64,000 bases of DNA from the NCBI RefSeq assembly GCF_031844705.1, contig NZ_CP134609.1:3162001-3226000 (forward strand), in the 5' to 3' direction. The position numbers were made by a program, and so were the translations under genes. The notes under the pieces are model-generated. The model was not told the DNA's origin. It saw only the letters and a program-made list of their open reading frames with translations, and did not search any database. Below are positions 9,684 to 20,118 of this stretch, piece after piece; within the stretch, counting starts at the first letter, position 1, and each line of letters starts with the position of its first letter. Origin of the DNA: Streptomyces sp. ITFR-16. GTDB taxonomy: Bacteria; Actinomycetota; Actinomycetes; Streptomycetales; Streptomycetaceae.

Positions 9684-10946
9684 GTGCCTGCAGACCTCGC
9701 CGTCATCGGACTCGGTCACCTCGGCCTGCCCCTCGCCCAGGCCGCCGTCGGCGCCGGTATCCAGACCGTCGGCTACGACACCGACCCCCGGGCCTTCGCG
9801 GAACTCTCCGCCGGCCGCACCCCCGTCGAGGGACCGCTCACCGCGTCCGACGTCCGCCGGATGCTCGCCGGCGGATTCCGGCCCACCACCAACCAGGCCG
9901 AACTGGGCCGGGTGCGCACCGCCGTGATCTGCGCCCCGACCCCGCTCGGCCCCGACCGCACCCTTGACCTCACCGCCGTCGGCGACGCAGCCCGCGCGCT
10001 GGCCGCCCGGCTGCGCCCGCACACCACCGTGCTGCTCGAATCGGCCGTCCACCCCGGCACCACCGAGAACTTCCTGCTCCCCCTCCTCGAAGAGGGATCC
10101 GGGCTGCGCGGCGGACGCGACTTCCACCTCGCGTACTCCCCCACCCGGCTCGACCCGGGCAACCGCACCCACGTCTACGCCAACACCCCCAAGGTCATCG
10201 GCGGCCTCACCCCCGCCTGCACCGAGTCGGCCGCCGCCTTCTACGGCCGGCTCACCGACAAGGTGGTCCGCGCCCGGGGTCCGCGCGAGGCGGAGATGAC
10301 GAAGGTCCTGGAGACCAACTTCCGGCACGTCAACATCGCCCTGGTCAACGAGATGGCCGTCCTCTGCCACGACCTGGGCGTCGACCTGTGGGACGTCATC
10401 CGGTGCGCCGAGACCAAGCCCTTCGGCTTCCAGCCCTTCCGGCCGGGCCCCGGCGTCGGCGGCCACGGCGTCCCGGTCGACCCGGGCTATCTCCCGTACA
10501 ACAGCCGCACCCCCGGGCACCCCCTGCGGATGGTCTCGCTCGCGCAGGAGATCAACGACCGGATGCCGCAGTACGTGATCCAGCGCTGCGCCACCCTCCT
10601 CAACGAACACGGCAAGTCCGTCCGGGGCGCCCGGGTGCTTCTTCTCGGGGTCACCTACAAGCCGGACCTCGCCGACCAGGAGGCCTCCCCCGCCCGCGAG
10701 ATCGCCACCCGGCTGATGGACATGGGCGCCCAGATCGGCTACCACGACCCGCACGTCCTGGACTGGCGCGTACGTGAACTCCCGGTCCCGCGTGCGGATT
10801 CGCTCTACGAGGCGGCGGCGCACGCCGATCTGACGGTGCTGCTCCAGCACCACCGTACGTACGACCTCCAGGGTCTCGCCGTGAAGGCGCAGCTCCTCCT
10901 GGACACCCGGGGCGCGACCCCGGCGGGAGCCGCGCACCGGCTCTGA
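9684..10946 (+). CDS. Nucleotide-sugar dehydrogenase family protein lacking the catalytic Cys
   Basis: The 420-aa protein matches UDP-glucose / UDP-ManNAc dehydrogenases throughout. The NAD-binding motif GLGHLGLP is at residues 9-16, the middle domain carries AEMTKVLETNFRHVNIAL, and a third UDP-binding domain has LGVTYKPDLADQEASPA. The active-site signature, normally GPGxGGxC followed by P and D, reads GPGVGGHGVPVDPGYL here. The Cys that forms the thiohemiacetal in the second oxidation is Gly (codon GGC). The overall pattern is closest to the WecC-like branch. No glycosyltransferases are adjacent. It may catalyse only a partial reaction, act on another substrate, or be non-catalytic. Start GTG at 9684. 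Confidence 0.85.
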   Translation: MPADLAVIGLGHLGLPLAQAAVGAGIQTVGYDTDPRAFAELSAGRTPVEGPLTASDVRRMLAGGFRPTTNQAELGRVRTAVICAPTPLGPDRTLDLTAVGDAARALAARLRPHTTVLLESAVHPGTTENFLLPLLEEGSGLRGGRDFHLAYSPTRLDPGNRTHVYANTPKVIGGLTPACTESAAAFYGRLTDKVVRARGPREAEMTKVLETNFRHVNIALVNEMAVLCHDLGVDLWDVIRCAETKPFGFQPFRPGPGVGGHGVPVDPGYLPYNSRTPGHPLRMVSLAQEINDRMPQYVIQRCATLLNEHGKSVRGARVLLLGVTYKPDLADQEASPAREIATRLMDMGAQIGYHDPHVLDWRVRELPVPRADSLYEAAAHADLTVLLQHHRTYDLQGLAVKAQLLLDTRGATPAGAAHRL

Positions 10947-11023
10947 GAAGAACCCGAAGGCCCTGTCATCGGCTCCTGCTAGTGTCCGGAAAGCGTCGCA
11001 CGTTCGTGCGACGATTCCGTCAT

Positions 11024-11578
<555 letters not shown>

Positions 11579-11594
11579 TCGCCTTACGACAGAC

Positions 11595-11625
11595 AAGGGC
11601 CCGGCACAGTACGTGCCGGGCCCTT
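11595..11625. terminator. Bidirectional terminator hairpin
   Basis: AAGGGCCCGGCAC (11595-11607) pairs perfectly with GTGCCGGGCCCTT (11613-11625) around the 5-nt loop AGTAC. It lies between the convergent genes ending at 11578 and 11635 and can serve both strands. Confidence 0.85.
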
Positions 11626-11634
11626 GCTCTGCGC

Positions 11635-12174
11635 CTACTTCGCGGAATGCGTGTAGTGGTAGCCAATGGCCTTCCGAGCCACTCCCTTACCGACAAGCTT
11701 GCCGGTGAACTTGCTGTAGGCCTCGAAGGAATAGGCCTTGTAGACGGGATATGCCTTGAGAGTCCCGAACTTCTTCTTCGGAACGACCCAACTACCGGAC
11801 ATGCTCTTCGTTCGCGACTTGGTCACATCGAAGCCGACCGCTGCCGAGACCGCTCCGGCAGTGACATCGAACTTGGAGCTCTTGGTGTTGCTCACGGTCT
11901 CGATGCTCGTGAGCGTCAGCGTCATGGGGCCGCGCCCCCGCACGAGAGCGATGTAGTTCTTGCCGGTCTGCAGGCCGATGTACTTGACCTTCTTGAGGTT
12001 GCACAGGTTATAGGCTTTAGGGCGGCCGAATTCATCCTTGTAGCGCGCGGCGCAACTTGTCTGTGCCGCCGCCGAGCTGGTTCCGGCTGTCATTCCCAGG
12101 GTTCCAGCCACCAGCCCCAGAACCACGATGGAACTCCGGCCCGCACGGGCCCACGAAAACGCACTGCTGGTCAA
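11635..12174 (-). CDS. Secreted protein of unknown function
   Basis: The 179-aa protein starts with a signal peptide (SIVVLGLVAGTLGMTAGTSSAAA, cleavage probably after residue 36-37). The mature part of about 140 residues has two Cys (in SCAARY and NLCNLKK) that could form a disulfide, and many Lys, Ser and Thr. No known domain was recognised. The start is taken as TTG 12174 because GGGGGAG lies just upstream and no better start precedes the signal peptide. Codon use is visibly less GC-rich than in neighbours (AAC, TAC, AAG mixed with ATA, TTC, TAT), which hints at later acquisition. A hairpin shared with the convergent membrane-protein gene follows. Confidence 0.65.
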   Translation of the reverse strand: MTSSAFSWARAGRSSIVVLGLVAGTLGMTAGTSSAAAQTSCAARYKDEFGRPKAYNLCNLKKVKYIGLQTGKNYIALVRGRGPMTLTLTSIETVSNTKSSKFDVTAGAVSAAVGFDVTKSRTKSMSGSWVVPKKKFGTLKAYPVYKAYSFEAYSKFTGKLVGKGVARKAIGYHYTHSAK

Positions 12175-12424
12175 AACTCCCCCTCGCTTTCCATCGCTCC
12201 GCCGGGAGAGCCGGCAGACACGACAGAGGCATCAGTCGACGACGACCAACGGTCTCGTGTTCCCCCACGAACGTTGATCGTTCTGTACAGATCAAAGCTA
12301 ACAGCGCTCGTCTGAGGGAAACTGCTCAAGCGGGCAAATTTGATCCAAATCTGAGCCTTCGAAATTCCCGGCCCGCTGCCCGCTTCGACAACTGCCGTGT
12401 ACGCCCGGCAGCCGGACATGGAAC
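12175..12424. other. Intergenic region upstream of the secreted-protein gene
   Basis: Gap of about 250 bp with noticeably more A and T than the flanks (for example around 12270-12370). It should hold the promoter of the minus-strand gene at 12174. I see no convincing ORF, tRNA or strong repeat in it. Confidence 0.5.
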
Positions 12425-12459
12425 GGGGCCTGAGGCACCTGATCGGTGCTTCAGACCCC
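12425..12459. terminator. Terminator hairpin after guaB3
   Basis: GGGGCCTGAGGCACC (12425-12439) pairs with GGTGCTTCAGACCCC (12445-12459), with two G-T/A-C substitutions and a 5-nt loop. It lies 19 bp beyond the stop of the minus-strand gene at 12478. Confidence 0.75.
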
Positions 12460-12477
12460 GAAAGGCTGGATCCGTTG

Positions 12478-13602
12478 TCAGCGGCGGTGCTGCGAGTCCG
12501 CCACCGTCACCTCGACGCGCTGGAACTCCTTGAGGTCGCTGTAGCCCGTGGTCGCCATCGCCCGGCGCAGCGCGCCGAAGATGTTCATCGAGCCGTCGGG
12601 GGTGTGCGAAGGACCGGTGAGGACCTCCTCCGTCGTCCCGACCGAACCGAGGTCGACCAGCTTGCCGCGCGGCACGTCCTCGTGGACGGCCTCCATGCCC
12701 CAGTGGCGGCCCCGGCCCGGCGCGTCCGTCGCGCGGGCGAGCGGGGAGCCCATCATCACGGCGTCCGCACCGCAGGCGATGGCCTTCGGCAGGTCGCCGG
12801 ACCAGCCGACGCCGCCGTCCGCGATCACGTGCACATAGCGGCCGCCGGACTCGTCCATGTAGTCACGGCGGGCGCCGGCCACATCGGCGACGGCGGTGGC
12901 CATCGGGACCTGGATGCCGAAGACGTTGCGCGTGGTGTGCGCGGCGCCGCCGCCGAAGCCGACGAGGACACCGGCCGCGCCCGTACGCATCAGGTGCAGG
13001 GCGGCGGTGTACGTGGCACAGCCGCCGACGATCACCGGGACGTCCAGCTCGTAGATGAACTGCTTGAGGTTGAGCGGCTCGGCCGCCCCCGAGACGTGCT
13101 CGGCGGAGACCGTGGTCCCCCGGATGACGAAGATGTCGACACCCGCGTCGACGACCGCCTTGGAGAACTGGGCGGTGCGCTGCGGGGAGAGCGCGGCAGC
13201 GGTGACGACGCCGGAGTCGCGCACCTCCTTGATGCGCTGCCCGATCAGCTCCTCCTGGATGGGGGCGGAGTAGATCTCCTGGAGCCGGCGGGTCGCGGAC
13301 TCGACGGGCATCTGCGCGATCTCGTCGAGCAGCGGCTGCGGGTCGGCGTGCCGGGTCCAGAGGCCTTCCAGGTTGAGCACGCCGAGGCCGCCGAGCTCAC
13401 CGATGCGGATGGCGTGCTGCGGGGAGACGACGGAGTCCATGGGGGCGGCCAGGAACGGCAGCTCGAAGCGGTAGGCGTCGATCTGCCAGGCGATCGAGAC
13501 CTCCTTCGGGTCGCGGGTCCGGCGGCTCGGGACGACGGCGATGTCGTCGAATGCGTATGCCCGGCGGCCGCGCTTGCCGCGCCCGATCTCGATCTCAGTC
13601 AC
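12478..13602 (-). CDS. guaB3: GuaB3-family IMP dehydrogenase-related protein
   Basis: The 374-aa protein belongs to the GuaB3 group of the IMPDH/GMP-reductase superfamily: a TIM barrel without the CBS pair found in true GuaB. It starts with a conserved block (TEIEIGRGKRGRRAYAFDDI) and carries the phosphate-binding segment VIADGGVGWSGDLPKAIACGADAVMMGS. At the position of the catalytic-loop Cys of IMPDH, residues read VGFGGGAAHTTRNV, so the usual Cys is not obvious. GuaB3 proteins have been reported to work as GMP reductases in other bacteria; whether that holds here is inference. It lies 105 bp downstream of guaB on the same strand, as in other actinobacteria. Confidence 0.88.
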   Translation of the reverse strand: MTEIEIGRGKRGRRAYAFDDIAVVPSRRTRDPKEVSIAWQIDAYRFELPFLAAPMDSVVSPQHAIRIGELGGLGVLNLEGLWTRHADPQPLLDEIAQMPVESATRRLQEIYSAPIQEELIGQRIKEVRDSGVVTAAALSPQRTAQFSKAVVDAGVDIFVIRGTTVSAEHVSGAAEPLNLKQFIYELDVPVIVGGCATYTAALHLMRTGAAGVLVGFGGGAAHTTRNVFGIQVPMATAVADVAGARRDYMDESGGRYVHVIADGGVGWSGDLPKAIACGADAVMMGSPLARATDAPGRGRHWGMEAVHEDVPRGKLVDLGSVGTTEEVLTGPSHTPDGSMNIFGALRRAMATTGYSDLKEFQRVEVTVADSQHRR

Positions 13603-13707
13603 GATGGTGTGGCCTTTCCCTCTACGTCTGCGCTGTCCAGTATCCCCGACACACGGATGAGGGGCGGTACCGGGAACTCCGGTCCGCCCCTCACCTGCGC
13701 TGTCGCG

Positions 13708-15252
<1,545 letters not shown>

Positions 15253-15346
15253 CTAACGGCCTCCGGGGGTGTCTCATTCCACGGGCAAGATCACCTGGAG
15301 GTTCTGTAGCTTCCTACGGCGGCGGCCCGTGGCCCCGGGGCCCGCT

Positions 15347-16012
15347 TCACTGCTCCGCGAGGGCGCGCAGCCGGCTGAGCGCGCGGTGCTGCGCGACCCG
15401 GACGGCGCCCGGTGACATCCCGAGCATCTGCCCGGTCTCCTCGGCGGTCAGGCCGACCGCGACCCGCAGGACCAGCAGCTCGCGCTGGTTCTCCGGGAGG
15501 TTGGCGAGGAGCTTCTTGGCCCAGGCCGCGTCGCTGCTGAGCAGCGCGCGCTCCTCGGGCCCGAGGGAGTCGTCCGGCCGCTCCGGCATCTCGTCGGAGG
15601 GGACGGCGGTCGATCCCGGGTGCCGCATCGCGGCCCGCTGGAGATCGGCCACCTTGTGGCCGGCGATGGCGAAGACGAAGGCCTCGAAGGGTCTGCCCGT
15701 GTCCTTGTACCGCGGCAGCGCCATCAGCACCGCGACACAGACCTCCTGCGCCAGGTCCTCCACGAAGTGGCGGGCATCACCGGGCAACCGGTTCAGCCGG
15801 GACCTGCAGTAGCGCAGCGCGAGGGGGTGGACATGAGCCAGCAGATCGTGAGTGGCCTGCGCGTCGCCCTCGACGGCGCGGTGCACCAGAGCACCGATCA
15901 CCGTCGTTCCGTCGTCGCGCATCGGACCATGGTGCCCCGGCGCCGCGTCATCCGTGGCACCGCGTCCGTAGTTGTGCACCGAAGCGTTATGAGCGGGTGC
16001 GCCGGAAGTCAT
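15347..16012 (-). CDS. shbA: ECF RNA polymerase sigma factor ShbA
   Basis: A sigma-70 family factor of about 221 aa. Region 2 is represented by [41 protein letters not shown] and region 4 by [41 protein letters not shown]. Its position between guaB and bldM and its sequence match ShbA, which in S. griseus directs transcription of hrdB, the principal sigma gene. The start is uncertain: ATG 16012 has GGAGGG upstream and is used here. An in-frame ATG at 16063 would add 17 residues, and ATG 15922 would shorten it to the conserved core. No anti-sigma gene is adjacent, which fits ShbA. Confidence 0.9.
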   Translation of the reverse strand: MTSGAPAHNASVHNYGRGATDDAAPGHHGPMRDDGTTVIGALVHRAVEGDAQATHDLLAHVHPLALRYCRSRLNRLPGDARHFVEDLAQEVCVAVLMALPRYKDTGRPFEAFVFAIAGHKVADLQRAAMRHPGSTAVPSDEMPERPDDSLGPEERALLSSDAAWAKKLLANLPENQRELLVLRVAVGLTAEETGQMLGMSPGAVRVAQHRALSRLRALAEQ

Positions 16013-16188
16013 GTCCTGCGCCCTCCCCTTCCGCTCGACCGAATCGTTCCCGAGGAACTCCACATCTCAAGGATGCGGCATCGGCCGGGAAGCGTCACAT
16101 GCCGCCGGGGCGGCGGGGTCTTCGAGGACCATGGGCGGGGTGCGGCTCGCGCCGCACCCCCGCCCGGGCCGCAGGCCACGACCGGTCC

Positions 16189-16800
16189 TCAGCGGACCAG
16201 GCCCCAGCGGAAGCCGAGCGCCACGGCGTGGGCCCGGTCCGAGGCACCGAGCTTCTTGAACAGCCGCCGGGCGTGCGTCTTCACCGTGTCCTCGGAGAGG
16301 AAGAGCTCGCGGCCGATCTCCGCGTTGGAGCGGCCGTGGCTCATCCCTTCGAGCACCTGGATCTCACGCGCCGTGAGCGTGGGCGCCGCACCCATCTCGG
16401 CCGACCGCAGCCGGCGCGGGGCGAGCCGCCACGTCGGGTCGGCCAGCGCCTGGGTGACGGTCGCCCGGAGCTCCGCCCGGGAGGCGTCCTTGTGCAGATA
16501 TCCGCGGGCCCCGGCGGCGACCGCGAGCGCGACACCGTCCAGGTCCTCGGCGACGGTCAGCATGATGATCCTGGCCCCCGGGTCCGCGGAGAGCAGCCGA
16601 CGGACGGTCTCCACACCACCCAGGCCGGGCATGCGTACGTCCATCAGAATCAGATCCGAACGGTCGGCACCCCAGCGGCGGAGGACTTCCTCGCCGTTGG
16701 CCGCCGTCGTCACACGCTCGACGCCGGGCACGGTCGCGACCGCGCGACGGAGCGCTTCTCGGGCAAGCGGGGAGTCGTCGCAGACGAGGACGGATGTCAT
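16189..16800 (-). CDS. bldM: Developmental response regulator BldM
   Basis: A 203-aa NarL/FixJ-type orphan regulator, the length of S. coelicolor BldM. The receiver domain (residues 1-120) has acidic pocket residues D8 and D9, the phospho-acceptor position D54, and K103 in YLHKDASRAE. The C-terminal LuxR-type helix-turn-helix is LTAREIQVLEGMSHGRSNAEIGRELFLSEDTVKTHARRLF (about 142-181). BldM is known to control aerial hyphae and sporulation genes, as a homodimer or with WhiI, and not through classical phosphorylation. ATG 16800 has GGAGG 8 nt upstream. It is divergent from whiD across a 390-bp gap. No histidine kinase is adjacent. Confidence 0.95.
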   Translation of the reverse strand: MTSVLVCDDSPLAREALRRAVATVPGVERVTTAANGEEVLRRWGADRSDLILMDVRMPGLGGVETVRRLLSADPGARIIMLTVAEDLDGVALAVAAGARGYLHKDASRAELRATVTQALADPTWRLAPRRLRSAEMGAAPTLTAREIQVLEGMSHGRSNAEIGRELFLSEDTVKTHARRLFKKLGASDRAHAVALGFRWGLVR

Positions 16801-17190
16801 GACCGCCCTCCGCAGCTGATGCGCGTCACCTTGAGCCTCCAGGCTGTTACAAGTCGTCACCTGTGCGGTTGACGCTCTCGGACATCTGCCCGATCGCTCT
16901 TTCTGCCAACCGCCTCTGCACTCTCAACGATGGTCACTCGAAAGAGTTACGGGCCGAACGACCGAGTTCGGCACTCTATGTGAGGGGGCGTGCACGGAGG
17001 AGAGCGCCACGGTTCGTCCAGCCGTCAACCGGAACTTCTGATGACCCCATGCCCCATTTAGCGGGTTTTCTTCCCTTTTGCTGGTGTCTGTGGCTAGATT
17101 CGCAATCAGTCATATTTACATCTACTAACACCGTAGATGTACGGTCATGAGCACGGTCACCGACACAGCATGGTTTCGAGGGGACAAGCA
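16801..17190. other. Long divergent regulatory region between bldM and whiD
   Basis: 390 bp with no convincing gene. It must contain the promoters of both developmental genes. The part nearest whiD (about 17040-17150) is markedly AT-rich for this genome. A 25-bp inverted repeat is annotated separately. Near bldM, GGTGACGACTTGTAACAG (minus strand, about 16864-16847) could contain a -10 element, but that is weak. Direct repeats or BldD-type sites could not be assigned with confidence. Confidence 0.6.
17117..17141. promoter_or_regulatory. Inverted repeat upstream of whiD
   Basis: TACATCTAC (17117-17125) and GTAGATGTA (17133-17141) are perfect 9-bp arms with a 7-nt centre, 50 bp before the whiD start. 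The arm spacing (16 bp centre to centre) suits a dimeric regulator. Which protein binds is unknown; BldM or another developmental regulator is a guess. Confidence 0.6.
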
Positions 17191-17523
17191 ATGGCAGATT
17201 TCTCCCGCCTTCCCGGACCCAACGCCGATCTGTGGGACTGGCAGCTGCTGGCGGCCTGCCGCGGGGTCGACAGCTCTCTGTTCTTCCATCCCGAGGGGGA
17301 ACGCGGAGCCGCCCGGAGCGCCCGCGAGACCTCCGCCAAGGAGGTCTGCATGCGGTGCCCGGTACGCGCCGAGTGCGCCGCGCACGCACTGGCGGTCCGC
17401 GAGCCCTACGGCGTGTGGGGCGGACTGACCGAGGACGAGCGCGAGGAGCTCATGGGACGGGCCCGCAACCGCCTGATCACGGCGGCGGCGCCCTCGGGCC
17501 CCACCACGTCCGGACACAGCTGA
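17191..17523 (+). CDS. whiD: WhiB-family iron-sulfur regulator WhiD
   Basis: Wbl protein of 110 aa with the four [4Fe-4S] cysteines at residues 23, 53, 56 and 62 (LLAAC, EVCMRCPVRAEC), the turn motif GVWGGL and a basic C-terminal patch (RARNRLI). These positions match S. coelicolor WhiD, needed for late sporulation. Wbl proteins bind region 4 of the principal sigma factor and are NO-sensitive. ATG 17191 is chosen because GAGGGGAC precedes it by 4-11 nt; an in-frame upstream ATG at 17137 would break WhiD-like length. It lies divergent from bldM and close to shbA, giving a compact developmental block. Confidence 0.95.
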   Translation: MADFSRLPGPNADLWDWQLLAACRGVDSSLFFHPEGERGAARSARETSAKEVCMRCPVRAECAAHALAVREPYGVWGGLTEDEREELMGRARNRLITAAAPSGPTTSGHS

Positions 17524-17584
17524 CCGACAGCACCGCACGCGCCGACACAGAAACGTTTCTTCAGCCCACCGCACCCCTGCAAGC

Positions 17585-17626
17585 CATCCCGGACATCCCA
17601 TCCCGGGCATCCCATCCCGGGCCCGG
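17585..17626. repeat. Three tandem 14-bp units
   Basis: CATCCCGGACATCC, CATCCCGGGCATCC and CATCCCGGGCCCGG follow each other without a gap, in the region between the convergent whiD and LysR genes. The CCCGGG palindromes may form a small hairpin acting as a terminator. Confidence 0.8.
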
Positions 17627-17642
17627 GTCACCGGCGGACGCC

Positions 17643-18533
17643 TCAGCGGGCGGCCGCCAGGGACAGCTGGTCCAGGGTGGCCGCCACGGCCGGGACCCTC
17701 GCCAGATCGGGCAGGGTGAGCGCGACGATCTCGCGCTCGATGGCCGGCCGCACCGCCACCGTCCTGGCCCCTCGGGGGCGTACCGACTCGATCGCCAGCG
17801 CCGGCAGCACGGCCACCCCCAGACCCGCCCCGACCAGGCCGATCACGGCCGGGTAGTCGTCGGTGGCGAAATCGATCCGGGGGGTGAAGCCGGACTCCTC
17901 GCAGACCTCGACCAGCTGCCGCCGGCAGCGCGGGCAGCCGGCGATCCACGACTCGCCCGCGAGTTCCGCGATGCCCACCTCGGCCCGGTCGGCCAGCCCG
18001 TGCCCCTCGGGGACCAGGCCGATCAGCCGGTCGGTGAGCAGGGGGCGCACCACCAGGTCGTCCCACTCGGCGCCCGGCGCCCCGTACCGGAACGCGAGCG
18101 CGATGTCGCAGTCGCCGTCCCGAAGCATCTCCACGGAGCGGGGCGGTTCGGCCTCGACCAGGGAGACCCGGGTGCCGGGGTGGGCGGCCCGCAGCGCCGC
18201 GAGGGCGCCCGGGACCAGGCTGGAGCTGCCGCTCGGGAACGAGACCAGCCGTACCCGGCCCGCCCGCAGCCCGGCGATCGCGGCGACCTCCTCCTCGGCG
18301 GCGGTGAGCCCGGCGAGGATGCCCGACGCATGGCGCACGAGCGCCTCGCCGGCCTGGGTCAGCCGCATCTCGCGTCCCGTACGGATGAGCAGCGTCGTGC
18401 CCGCCGAGGACTCCAGGGCCTTCATCTGCTGGCTGACGGCAGGCTGGGTGCAGCCCAGCTCGCGGGCGGCGGCGGAGAAGGAGCCGGTGCCGGCCACGGC
18501 TCGCAGGACACGGAGATGACGGGCTTCGATCAC
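17643..18533 (-). CDS. LysR-family transcriptional regulator
   Basis: 296-aa LysR regulator with an N-terminal winged helix (residues 1-60, FSAAARELGCTQPAVSQQMKALE) and a periplasmic-binding-like effector domain (about 90-290). The paired Cys in AGCPRCRRQ (about 197-202) is worth noting as a possible redox or metal site. GTG 18533 starts directly beside a short inverted repeat that may be its autoregulatory site. It is divergent from the MOSC gene, its most likely target. The effector is unknown. Confidence 0.9.
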   Translation of the reverse strand: MIEARHLRVLRAVAGTGSFSAAARELGCTQPAVSQQMKALESSAGTTLLIRTGREMRLTQAGEALVRHASGILAGLTAAEEEVAAIAGLRAGRVRLVSFPSGSSSLVPGALAALRAAHPGTRVSLVEAEPPRSVEMLRDGDCDIALAFRYGAPGAEWDDLVVRPLLTDRLIGLVPEGHGLADRAEVGIAELAGESWIAGCPRCRRQLVEVCEESGFTPRIDFATDDYPAVIGLVGAGLGVAVLPALAIESVRPRGARTVAVRPAIEREIVALTLPDLARVPAVAATLDQLSLAAAR

Positions 18534-18549
18534 CCCTTGAATATAAGGG
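18534..18549. promoter_or_regulatory. LysR-box candidate
   Basis: CCCTT (18534-18538), six bases GAATAT, then AAGGG (18545-18549) form a small inverted repeat directly at the LysR start codon, in the 80-bp gap shared with the divergent MOSC gene. The arms are short, so this is tentative. Confidence 0.45.
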
Positions 18550-18613
18550 AATCTTGGAGAAGGTGCGAATTATTCGTGTGCGACTTTGGGGTCGGGGCCG
18601 TTACCGTGCAGGC

Positions 18614-19294
18614 ATGACTGCGATGAGACTGCTGACCGTGAACACCGGCCGGCCCGTGGCCGCGCCCCACACCGACTCCCCGGGCGGCGTGACCGGGATC
18701 GACAAGCACCCGGTCGACGGTCCGGTGTACGTCACCGACCCCGGGCCCGAGGGCACCGGCGGCAGCGGTCTGGCCGGTGACGCGGTCTGCGACCTGCGTT
18801 TCCACGGCGGCTCCCACCAGGCGGTGTACGCCTTCGCCCGCGAGGAACTGGACCGCTGGGAACAGGAGCTGGGGCGCCCCCTGCGCAACGGCACCTTCGG
18901 CGAGAACCTCACCACCACCGGCCTCGACGTCAGCAGGGCGCTGATCGGCGAGCGCTGGCGGGTCGGTCCCGATCTGCTCCTGGAGGTCACGTCGGGCCGC
19001 ATCCCGTGCCGTACGTTCGCGGGCCATCTCGACGAGAAGGGCTGGGTCAGGCGGTTCACGCAGGCGGCCCTGCCCGGCGCCTATTTCCGGGTGCTCGCAC
19101 CGGGTTCGATCACGGCCGGTGACCCGGTGGAGATCGTGCACCGGCCGGACCACGGGGTGACGGTGGAGCTCCAGTTCAAGGCGGTGACGACCCGGCGGGA
19201 CCTGCTGCCGCTGCTGCTCCCGGCCGAGGAGGCACTGCACCCCATTCCGCTGGCCAAGGCCCGGGAGTACGCGGCCAGGCAGGCAGCGGTGTGA
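18614..19294 (+). CDS. MOSC domain protein (YiiM-like)
   Basis: 226-aa MOSC-domain protein. Recognised by the opening LLTVNTGRP, the GDxxxDxRFHGG-type segment GDAVCDLRFHGGSHQAVYAF near residues 56-75, and the molybdopterin-binding Cys in SGRIPCRTFAGHL near 135. MOSC proteins are known to bind sulfur-containing molybdenum cofactor and act in reductive detoxification such as N-hydroxylated base reduction. The reductase partner is not adjacent. ATG 18614 is used; an in-frame ATG at 18554 would lie in the LysR promoter. The divergent LysR probably controls it. Confidence 0.88.
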   Translation: MTAMRLLTVNTGRPVAAPHTDSPGGVTGIDKHPVDGPVYVTDPGPEGTGGSGLAGDAVCDLRFHGGSHQAVYAFAREELDRWEQELGRPLRNGTFGENLTTTGLDVSRALIGERWRVGPDLLLEVTSGRIPCRTFAGHLDEKGWVRRFTQAALPGAYFRVLAPGSITAGDPVEIVHRPDHGVTVELQFKAVTTRRDLLPLLLPAEEALHPIPLAKAREYAARQAAV

Positions 19295-19336
19295 GGGCTG
19301 CGAGGCGAGCAGGGGCGTGGCACTAACGTGCCGCGT

Positions 19337-20110
19337 ATGACGACTGCACTGATTACGGGAGCGACGGCGGGCATCGGGGCCGCCTTCGCCCGGCGGCTCG
19401 CCGCCGACGGGCACAACCTGGTCCTGGTGGCCCGCGACACCGAGCGGCTCCGGGAGCAGGCCACCGAACTGCATGACCGGCACGGCATCGAGGCGGAGGT
19501 GCTGACCGCAGACCTGTCCCGGGACGAGGGGATCGCCGCGGTCGAGGAGCGGCTCGGCGACCGTCTGCAGCCGGTCGACCTGCTGGTCAACAACGCCGGG
19601 TTCGGCAACAAGGGCCGCTATCTGGACGTCCCCATGGCGGACGAGCTGGCGATGCTGAAGGTGCACTGCGAGGCGGTGCTGCGGCTGACGTCGGCGGCTG
19701 CGGCGGGGATGCGGGAGCGCGGCCGGGGCGGGATCGTCAATGTCGCCTCGGTGGCGGCGTTCGTGCCGCGCGGCACGTACGGGGCGTCCAAGGCGTGGGT
19801 GGTGCAGTTCAGCCAGGGCGCGGCGAAGGACCTGGCCGGGTCGGGGGTGCGGCTGATGGCGCTCTGTCCGGGCTTCGTCCGTACGGAGTTCCACCAGCGG
19901 GCGGGGATGGGCACGGGGAACATCCCGGGCTGGATGTGGCTCGACGCCGACAAGCTGGTGGCCGCGGCCCTGGCGGACCTGGCGCGCGGCAGGTCGGTGT
20001 CGGTGCCGGACCCTCGGTACAAGGCGCTGATGGGCCTGGTGAAGCTGACGCCGCGCGGCCTGCTCGGAGGGGTCACCTCCAAGACAGGCCGCAGGTACGG
20101 GCCTCAGTGA
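19337..20110 (+). CDS. Short-chain dehydrogenase/reductase
   Basis: About 257 aa with the classical SDR layout: TGATAGIG (NADP(H)-type Rossmann motif, residues 7-14), NNAG near 87, the catalytic Ser in NVASVAAF near 138 and YxxxK as YGASK near 151. The closest known branch is the YqjQ/DltE-like oxidoreductases. An in-frame GTG at 19328 would add three residues. It follows the MOSC gene after 42 bp on the same strand, so co-transcription is possible. The substrate is not predictable. Confidence 0.88.
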   Translation: MTTALITGATAGIGAAFARRLAADGHNLVLVARDTERLREQATELHDRHGIEAEVLTADLSRDEGIAAVEERLGDRLQPVDLLVNNAGFGNKGRYLDVPMADELAMLKVHCEAVLRLTSAAAAGMRERGRGGIVNVASVAAFVPRGTYGASKAWVVQFSQGAAKDLAGSGVRLMALCPGFVRTEFHQRAGMGTGNIPGWMWLDADKLVAAALADLARGRSVSVPDPRYKALMGLVKLTPRGLLGGVTSKTGRRYGPQ

Positions 20111-20118
20111 GCGTTCGG

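Noticed and set aside
16863-17150. Small plus-strand reading frame in the bldM-whiD gap
   Set aside because: No ribosome site and no conserved content; the region is better explained as a regulatory gap.
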